Assembly: GCA_002451165.1 (NCBI GenBank)
Contig: DKBH01000068.1
Location: forward strand, 6,888-19,629
Reading direction: 5' to 3'
DNA from: Nitrospiraceae bacterium UBA6905
GTDB taxonomy: Bacteria; Nitrospirota; Thermodesulfovibrionia; Thermodesulfovibrionales; UBA6898
Length of the DNA: 12,742 nucleotides
Below are positions 1 to 4,406 of the stretch, piece after piece. A program made the position numbers and the translations under genes. The notes below the pieces were generated by a model, which saw only the letters and a program-made list of their open reading frames with translations, was not told where the DNA came from and made no database searches. Within the stretch, counting starts at the first letter, position 1. Each line of letters opens with the position of its first letter.

Positions 1-273
1 ATGGTTCCAGAGCGGATAGTAGGTGATGTCTTCCAGTGCCGCCTCGGTTGTGGTGATGGTATGGTGTGGTGCATGACAGTAGATACAGATTCTGTCAAGA
101 ATGGGGTCAGCATTCACACCTGCATCATACAACGCACCCTTACCTGTTGTAGAGCTTAAGTCATGGGACGTTGCAGTAATTCCGGTCCCGGGGTTCAGCC
201 CTGCCATAACGAGCGAAGCCGTCAGCAGGAGCCCCAAGGCCAGAAACAGGGAAACAATAATATGTTTCTTCAT
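1..273 (-). CDS. Secreted multihaem c-type cytochrome, N-terminal 91 residues only
   Basis: Partial gene that runs off the left edge; 91 codons are open with no stop. The start is the ATG at 273-271, with a GGAGG ribosome site at 288-284, ten bases upstream. Residues 1-28 form a Sec signal peptide: MKKH, then a long Leu/Val/Ala core ending in LVMAG. One haem motif is visible, CIYCH at about residues 64-68, followed at once by APHH. A segment ending PLWNH sits at the cut. A CxxCHxPHH motif followed by PLWNH is a pattern I associate with multihaem cytochromes of Geobacter- and Nitrospira-like bacteria, so more haem sites probably lie outside the window; this is family-based inference. The protein would be periplasmic or surface-exposed and carry electrons. 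It is not a third copy of the downstream twins: the N-terminal sequence differs and the Cys-rich segment is absent. Confidence 0.8.
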   Translation of the reverse strand, partial: MKKHIIVSLFLALGLLLTASLVMAGLNPGTGITATSHDLSSTTGKGALYDAGVNADPILDRICIYCHAPHHTITTTEAALEDITYYPLWNH

Positions 274-300
274 AGCTTTTTTTCCTCCATAGTCTTCTTT

Positions 301-317
301 GTCTGTCAATGACAGAC
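301..317 (-). promoter_or_regulatory. Perfect dyad in the 5' leader of the partial cytochrome gene
   Basis: GTCTGTC-N3-GACAGAC is a perfect 7-bp inverted repeat with a 3-base centre, 28 bases upstream of the start codon. It lies inside the leader predicted from the sigma-54 promoter at 407-421. Both twin cytochrome genes also have a short dyad with a 3-base centre in their leaders, about 41 bases before the ATG, but with a different sequence (AAGACA-N3-TGTCTT). It could be an mRNA hairpin or an operator; the sequence alone does not decide. Confidence 0.4.
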
Positions 318-406
318 GAATCCTGCGCCTTCTTGACACCCCCGCATCTTAAAGGCAATTCGCTATGGCAGACATCAAAAAATTGTAACTACTGCAGTTT
401 TTAAAT

Positions 407-421
407 GCAAGTCCCGTACCA
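407..421 (-). promoter_or_regulatory. Sigma-54 (-24/-12) promoter of the partial cytochrome gene
   Basis: On the minus strand the site reads TGGTACG-N4-TTGCA, against the consensus TGGCACG-N4-TTGCW: one mismatch, and the GG-to-GC spacing is exact. The predicted +1 is near 395, giving a leader of about 122 bases. A sigma-70-like reading overlaps it (TTGCAT at 410-405, 17-base spacer, TACAAT at 387-382). I prefer sigma-54 because the fit is better and both neighbouring cytochrome genes have the same promoter class. Confidence 0.6.
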
Positions 422-490
422 TGCTCATATCTCCGGGGACGCTGCTCTCATAAAAATTAAAATCATTTAATTGCAATAGGTTAAAGGAAA

Positions 491-510
491 AGATGCATCG
501 CCCTGCATCT
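491..510. promoter_or_regulatory. 20-bp dyad, possible activator site for the partial cytochrome gene
   Basis: AGATGCA-N6-TGCATCT is a perfect 7-bp inverted repeat, centred about 105 bases upstream of the predicted +1 near 395. That is a normal distance for a sigma-54 activator site and close to the -91/-110 sites of the twin at 3873-3911. The sequence differs from the twins' palindrome, so a different activator would be implied. A second perfect palindrome, TCTCGCGAGA, lies at 530-539. On the minus strand the dyad is followed by TTTTCC, so a weak backup terminator for the gene at 715-3642 is an alternative. I see no gene in the rest of 274-646. Confidence 0.35.
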
Positions 511-646
511 CCTGAGCTGTCAGCTGCGGTCTCGCGAGATGGTCAAATCACCCTGATGACCGAAAAAACAGACATAGAATTAACTTTATAAAAGACTGTT
601 GGCGATCTTCTGCCTCTGACTGAGATCGGCTACCCATCTCCTGGAT

Positions 647-677
647 AAAAAAAGGAGGTGGGGAAATCCCCACCTCC
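647..677 (-). terminator. Rho-independent terminator of the first twin cytochrome
   Basis: A perfect 10-bp stem GGAGGTGGGG/CCCCACCTCC with a 4-base loop is followed on the minus strand by seven T. It begins 37 bases after the stop codon of the cytochrome gene at 715. The plus-strand side has no T-run, so it works in one direction only. The stem sequence is identical to that of the terminator at 4340-4370. Confidence 0.9.
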
Positions 678-714
678 CTCGAGAGGTGCTTATTTGTGCT
701 TCAGTTTCAGCAGG

Positions 715-3642
715 TTACGGTGTCACCGTGATGGTCGGAACTGATCCGTCATCACCCCTCCACTCCTTGCCCGCCGGGCCGTTCGTGGCAGAGGTACCCT
801 GCTGGATGTCTACGGTCGTGTCCGCGCCAAGGGTGATCACGCCTGACTTGGCCTTCGGCTGTTTGCCGAGCTGGCTGCCGTCGAAGTCGATGCTTGACTT
901 GTAGACAACTACCTTGTAGTTCTTGCCATCAGCAAGGTTGGTAAAGGTCTTGTTGCCGGTACCATCAGTGTAGCCGGACTTGATCTGAATCCAGCCGCTG
1001 GCAGTCTGTTTCTTCAGATAGACTGAAGCACCCTGGACCGGTGCCGCACCGTTGTCCGTCACATTGACGCTGATGCTCCACCGTGCGGTCACGCCGGCGC
1101 CTGCCATCTTTACCTGGAAGACCTCGGTGTTATAGAGGTTTCCTGCATCACGCACGGTGTGGCGTATGGTGAAGTTCCCTGCTGACGGGTAGGTATGCGC
1201 AATCACGTCGCCAGCGTTGTGGCTCGTGATCTGTCCATCGCCCCAGATCACCTGAACAGCATTCGCAGGGAATGGTTTGTCGTCCGTCGAGGTGTCCGTG
1301 AAGGAAACGACAACGCCCGGAACCTGCGTAAAGGAGTCAGCAGCAAAGGTGTCGTTTGATGCTACCGGAGCCGTATTGGAGCCAGCCGGGTTATGCATGC
1401 CTGCTGCATAATTCGTGAGCTCGGCAGTTCCGAACCACATAATGCCATTAGCAGGCGGGTTTGTAGCAGGGTCTGTTCCTCCGCCGTGGCACTGACCGCA
1501 AGTGCCGTCCGGCGTCAGTGCACCTTGGTGCCTCTGGTCAGCAGTGTCATGGCATCCGACACAAGTCTGGGGTACGCCTGGGATCAGAGAGGACGGTGTC
1601 GGGTGTTTGAGCACTTCCATGCTCTTGGTCGTGTGACAAAGCGAGCAATCGCCGGGGATACCGAAGTGCATGCCAACTGCTCCTGAAGAAAGTTGAGCCT
1701 TAGTCAGAGCAGGAGCGCCGGTATTCGGTATTACCGCAGCTGCGCTGCTTCCGAGGTGGCACTGACCGCATGCGAGGTCAACGTCAAGGGCAACCGCGAA
1801 GGGATAGCCATTGTCCGTGAACTGCTGTGCCAGCGTGCTGCCTGATACGTACGGTGAATATGCAGCGTCCGTATTGATCTTGAAGAGATGGACCGTACCC
1901 GGCGTCATGTGGCAGGTGATACAGGCAATCTGGAGACCCTTTGGTGTACCGAGGTCGCCGTCAACCGGAGTCCCTTCGCCTATAGGATGGTTAATCACGC
2001 CGATATCGATCTGCGGCGGAGACAACGGAGACGCAGGGTTGATATGGCAGTTCTGACAGAAGGTCTTAATGTTCGAAAGCGGATTTGCATCATTCAGCAC
2101 GTCAGGGTCAACACCGCTCACATGGACATCATGGCACTGTCCGCAGCCTGCATTATGCGTGCCAGGGAGCGGAGTCGTTCCCCATGTGCCGCCGTTGCTC
2201 GTGCAGTCCGTGATGTTGGCATACTGGTTGAGCGAGCAGTTCGTGGTGTTCCTGAAGTCGCTGGCGTAAAATGCGCTGTTTGTAACATCAGTATGCGAAC
2301 CCGAGAACATTGCATGCGGGCTGGCAAAGAACTCATTGGACCGGTAATGACCCGTGAAGCCGCTGGAGTTGTTGTATGCATTGAGCGGCTGCGAGGGGCT
2401 GACCAGCACCTGATAGGGCTCCGGCGTGGTCTGCTCGTGGCAATGGAAACAGAGCTCATTGGTCTCCTCGAACTCGGCTGCTGATGCATGAGCTACTTCT
2501 CCGCCGACAGCTGAATCGTAGTTGCCTTCAGGCTGGCCCTTGTGGCACCGCGCGCACTGCACGCCTTCATAGAACCAGGTCTGGGGAGACCATACGCCGC
2601 CGGCAGCTATGCAGTTAGCCTGAGTTGCAGGGTTAGGTGACGTCGAAACACTGCAGGTGCCGGAAGAAATAGCGCCGTCCGGTGCGGTACCAAAGGAAGC
2701 AAAGGCACCGCCGCTCAGGTCATTGATCTGACCAGGGGCAAGGGTGACCTGCCAGCCTGTGGTGTGGCACTCTGAGCAGCTATAAGCGCCGCCCGAGGCG
2801 ATCTTTGAAGGGTTGTCCGTAGCAGGGGTCGAACGCTGGATCTGGGCTGCCTTCTTATTCCGATACCAGCCGCCATAGACATAGTACGTGGTGGCTGTTG
2901 AGGCGTACTCGGTTGCTCCTGCTACGACCGGGAAGCCGAGCGAAGCAGCGGAATTGGAAGATGTCCAGTCAACATTGCCGATATGATCAGGACCGTCCGG
3001 GTGTCCCGGGGCCTTCCTGAGCATGTTCCTGTGGCCGGTCAGGAGGTACCGCTGCTTGTTAGCGGCTGCAGTGGCCTCCATGCGGCCGGTGCTGTGGCAG
3101 TGTAGGCAGCCCTGGCGGTCAGAACCCATGGACTGGTGGCCGTTGGGGTAGATTGTGTTGTTGACATTCCAGGTATTGCCCCCAGGTCCGGTGTTGGCTG
3201 TACAAGCAGTCATCGTGGTGATCGAGGGTTCCGAGCAGGTGCCTGTCCAGGTGTAGAAGTTTACGTTCGTCCAGGCGCCGCGGCACTCGCCAGCGGTTGA
3301 GTTCCAGGTGCCCCTGGCATGCCATGCAAAACCGGCTGCATTACAGAGTGCAGCTGTCGTGTGGGCCGGATTTCCGCTTTCGCATACGTTGGTTTGGCAC
3401 TGGGCCTGGGTTAATCCGCCCGGACGGGGGTTAGACGTACAGGTTGACCGAGTTACGAATCCAGGGCTCTCATAGCAGTAGCCCGGGTCGTCGATCTGCC
3501 AGCCGCCGTTTGCATTCAGCGATGCCCCGTCATGCTGCACCCATGGGAAGGGAGCAATGCCGGCGCCGGCGCCTGTGGCCATAAAGGCCATTGCCAGAAC
3601 AATAAAGGCTGCTGTTAAAAGCAGTTTCTTGTAATGTTTCAT
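715..3642 (-). CDS. Secreted undecahaem c-type cytochrome with PKD and beta-sandwich C-terminal domains (copy 1, 975 aa)
   Basis: Residues 1-27 are a Sec signal peptide (MKHYKK, hydrophobic core, ATGAGA). Residues 50-160 are rich in Cys outside haem motifs. Eleven CXXCH sites start at residues 179, 289, 363, 398, 500, 529, 574, 625, 666, 694 and 715. Many further His residues are conserved with the paralogue (204, 214, 385, 432, 443, 450, 496, 507, 552, 585, 659, 680, 705, 750), enough for bis-His ligation. Residues about 756-848 form a PKD domain with WGDG at 800-803 and the HTYPSAG strand. Residues about 853-950 look like a carboxypeptidase-regulatory or transthyretin-like fold. Export by Sec and haem attachment in the periplasm are expected; an outer-surface electron-transfer role is inference. 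The ATG has AAGGAG ten bases upstream (3658-3653). I do not recognise a named family, and no catalytic centre is evident. Confidence 0.92.
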   Translation of the reverse strand: MKHYKKLLLTAAFIVLAMAFMATGAGAGIAPFPWVQHDGASLNANGGWQIDDPGYCYESPGFVTRSTCTSNPRPGGLTQAQCQTNVCESGNPAHTTAALCNAAGFAWHARGTWNSTAGECRGAWTNVNFYTWTGTCSEPSITTMTACTANTGPGGNTWNVNNTIYPNGHQSMGSDRQGCLHCHSTGRMEATAAANKQRYLLTGHRNMLRKAPGHPDGPDHIGNVDWTSSNSAASLGFPVVAGATEYASTATTYYVYGGWYRNKKAAQIQRSTPATDNPSKIASGGAYSCSECHTTGWQVTLAPGQINDLSGGAFASFGTAPDGAISSGTCSVSTSPNPATQANCIAAGGVWSPQTWFYEGVQCARCHKGQPEGNYDSAVGGEVAHASAAEFEETNELCFHCHEQTTPEPYQVLVSPSQPLNAYNNSSGFTGHYRSNEFFASPHAMFSGSHTDVTNSAFYASDFRNTTNCSLNQYANITDCTSNGGTWGTTPLPGTHNAGCGQCHDVHVSGVDPDVLNDANPLSNIKTFCQNCHINPASPLSPPQIDIGVINHPIGEGTPVDGDLGTPKGLQIACITCHMTPGTVHLFKINTDAAYSPYVSGSTLAQQFTDNGYPFAVALDVDLACGQCHLGSSAAAVIPNTGAPALTKAQLSSGAVGMHFGIPGDCSLCHTTKSMEVLKHPTPSSLIPGVPQTCVGCHDTADQRHQGALTPDGTCGQCHGGGTDPATNPPANGIMWFGTAELTNYAAGMHNPAGSNTAPVASNDTFAADSFTQVPGVVVSFTDTSTDDKPFPANAVQVIWGDGQITSHNAGDVIAHTYPSAGNFTIRHTVRDAGNLYNTEVFQVKMAGAGVTARWSISVNVTDNGAAPVQGASVYLKKQTASGWIQIKSGYTDGTGNKTFTNLADGKNYKVVVYKSSIDFDGSQLGKQPKAKSGVITLGADTTVDIQQGTSATNGPAGKEWRGDDGSVPTITVTP

Positions 3643-3684
3643 AATGGTTTAACTCCTTAGCTTAATTTTTGTTTGCGTTTACAA

Positions 3685-3699
3685 AAGACAAAATGTCTT
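3685..3699 (-). promoter_or_regulatory. Leader dyad AAGACA-N3-TGTCTT, copy 1
   Basis: A perfect 6-bp inverted repeat with a 3-base centre, 42 bases upstream of the ATG at 3642. The same 15 bases occur at 7406-7420 in front of the twin gene, while the leader sequence upstream of the dyad, up to the 46-nt block, has diverged. Selective conservation suggests a function, as an mRNA hairpin or a protein-binding site. Confidence 0.5.
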
Positions 3700-3744
3700 C
3701 AGCAAGACCTTACCTGAATAAATTACACTTGATAGAACGAGATC

Positions 3745-3790
3745 TGCACCTCCTTTTGTGTCTGCCAAAAACAAGTGCATATTTGGGGGT
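3745..3790 (-). promoter_or_regulatory. Conserved 5'-end leader hairpin, copy 1
   Basis: This 46-nt block matches 7470-7515 at 45 positions. Its 5' end (minus strand, ACCCCCAAATA) coincides with the +1 predicted from the sigma-54 promoter, so it is the first part of the transcript. Bases 3779 to 3745 fold into a 14-position stem: 11 Watson-Crick pairs, two G-U pairs and one G-G mismatch, around a 7-base loop. The single base that differs from the other copy lies in the loop. The 3' arm contains AAAAGGAGGTG, a strong Shine-Dalgarno-like sequence buried in the stem and not followed by a start codon. I know no riboswitch class with this shape. Confidence 0.6.
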
Positions 3791-3802
3791 GCACCTATGT
3801 AT

Positions 3803-3818
3803 GCAACCGATATGCCAA
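3803..3818 (-). promoter_or_regulatory. Sigma-54 (-24/-12) promoter of cytochrome copy 1
   Basis: The minus strand reads TTGGCA-N6-TTGCA with the invariant GG and GC exactly 12 bases apart, matching the RpoN consensus. Predicted +1 is at 3791 or 3790, giving a leader of about 148 bases that opens with the conserved hairpin block. A second TTGGCA at 3831-3826 has no -12 partner. Confidence 0.85.
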
Positions 3819-3872
3819 GGAAGGATGCCAAGAGAGGGAGAGGGACGACAACCGGCAGAAAATCCTTTTATT

Positions 3873-3911
3873 TTATGGTTATATGACCATAATATGGTCT
3901 CTCGGCCATAA
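3873..3911. promoter_or_regulatory. Tandem activator palindromes upstream of cytochrome copy 1
   Basis: Two adjoining sites of the form TTATGGTT-N4-AACCATAA. The first, 3873-3892, matches 15 of 16 half-site bases (spacer ATAT). The second, 3892-3911, matches 12 of 16 (spacer TCTC) and overlaps the first by one base. Their centres are about 91 and 110 bases upstream of the predicted +1, a normal place for a sigma-54 activator. The sites are weaker and closer than the perfect pair at 7684-7728. Confidence 0.7.
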
Positions 3912-3936
3912 GGCAAGGAGGAGGTTTTATTCCGAA

Positions 3937-4188
3937 TGAAACGGTGAATGCACAGATTCAGGCGGTGAAAAAACCACCCTCAAGACCAGAGGGGGCTGTC
4001 ATAACCGTTCATAGTTTCAAGGATTATTAACTTTAAGATAGTTGGATCACTAAGACGGAACATCTTTAGTACCGGGATGAGCGAAACTGTACTCCATGGT
4101 CCGAGGCCGGCAATTCTAGTCAGGGCTTTAGCTCTTTTGCCGGTTCCTGCCTGCTGCGGCGAAAATCCGACCTAAGGTTATTTCGCAG
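3937..4188 (+). ncRNA. Candidate structured RNA of four successive hairpins
   Basis: Four inverted-repeat structures follow each other. First, 3937-3950 pairs with 4006-4019 (14 positions, one mismatch), with ACAG/CTGT and smaller stems inside. Second, 4056-4063 pairs with 4096-4103, with AGTAC/GTACT inside. Third, CCGGCAA 4107-4113 pairs with TTGCCGG 4137-4143, with an inner stem. Fourth, CTGCG 4154-4158 pairs with CGCAG 4184-4188, continued by AAAT/ATTT and GACC/GGTT. The several G-T pairs are G-U pairs only if the plus strand is transcribed; on the minus strand they become A-C mismatches. I found no convincing promoter or terminator for it, and it matches no RNA family I recognise. Together with the ORF at 4262, this is what the gene-free stretch 3912-4339 holds. 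Confidence 0.35.
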
Positions 4189-4261
4189 GATATGGCGTGT
4201 GAAATGCAATTCAGTCTTCGGAATCAGGAGAGATGCTATCCTCTTTATCCGCGGGGTGCAT

Positions 4262-4384
4262 ATGGCAAAAAAAGAGCTGAAAGCGCCTGGGAAAGCTGTC
4301 TTCTGCAATATGTGCGCATCGCAGCACACCTGTCTTCGGAAAAAAGGAGGTGGGGATATTCCCCACCTCCTTGAGAGGTGCTGA
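4262..4384 (+). CDS. Doubtful 40-aa Cys-containing small protein
   Basis: An ATG at 4262 opens 40 codons beginning MAKKELKAPGKAVFC, with a CNMCASQHTC cluster (C-x2-C-x5-C) that could bind a metal or form disulfides. A longer in-frame start exists at 4199. The ribosome site is poor (GGGGTG six bases upstream). The last third overlaps the terminator hairpin of the opposing cytochrome gene at 4340-4370, which argues against it. The Lys-rich start and clustered Cys look more protein-like than most chance ORFs, and the candidate structured RNA lies just upstream. Function unknown. Confidence 0.2.
   Translation: MAKKELKAPGKAVFCNMCASQHTCLRKKGGGDIPHLLERC
4340..4370 (-). terminator. Rho-independent terminator of the second twin cytochrome
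   Basis: A stem GGAGGTGGGGA/TCCCCACCTCC of 11 bp with a 3-base loop is followed on the minus strand by six T. It begins 36 bases after the stop codon at 4407. Stem and 3' UTR are nearly identical to those at 647-714, showing that the duplication included the terminator. Confidence 0.9.
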
Positions 4385-4406
4385 TTTGTGCTTCAGTTTC
4401 AGCAGG

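Larger units (their letters stand above)
647..3911 (-). repeat. Tandem duplication unit, copy 1 (gene plus all control elements)
   Basis: This stretch matches 4340-7728 in the same orientation and the same order: tandem activator palindromes, sigma-54 promoter, leader hairpin, leader dyad, cytochrome gene, short 3' UTR and terminator. The 3' UTR and terminator stem are nearly identical, and the 46-nt leader block differs at one base. The coding regions are diverged but align throughout. Sequence between conserved control elements has drifted freely. This points to an old duplication of a complete transcription unit rather than recent copying. Confidence 0.75.

Noticed and set aside
654..677. 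Bidirectional terminator or transposon end at the repeated GGAGGTGGGG hairpin
   Set aside because: Only the minus-strand side has a T-run, and its second copy at 4346-4370 is explained by duplication of the whole transcription unit; no transposase or target-site duplication is visible.
1888..2484. Plus-strand ORF of 198 codons opposite the copy 1 cytochrome (and a similar one at 5331-6026)
   Set aside because: Both mirror the cytochrome reading frame. Their similarity to each other follows from the gene duplication and is not independent evidence of coding.
3745..3790. Cyclic di-GMP (GEMM-I) riboswitch in the cytochrome leaders
   Set aside because: Such riboswitches are common upstream of Geobacter-type cytochromes, but I see none of the conserved GEMM core; the leader is a single hairpin.
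3826..3831. Second TTGGCA upstream of the copy 1 promoter
   Set aside because: No GC dinucleotide lies at the required 12-base distance, so it is not a second -24/-12 promoter.
3669..3916. Overlapping ORFs on both strands (80 and 68 codons) upstream of cytochrome copy 1
   Set aside because: They span the leader, sigma-54 promoter and activator sites. Copy 2 keeps those elements but not the reading frames.
4073..4087. Hammerhead ribozyme core (GATGAGCGAAAC-like string)
   Set aside because: The CU of the required CUGAUGA core is replaced by GG and there is no stem II, so catalysis is not expected.
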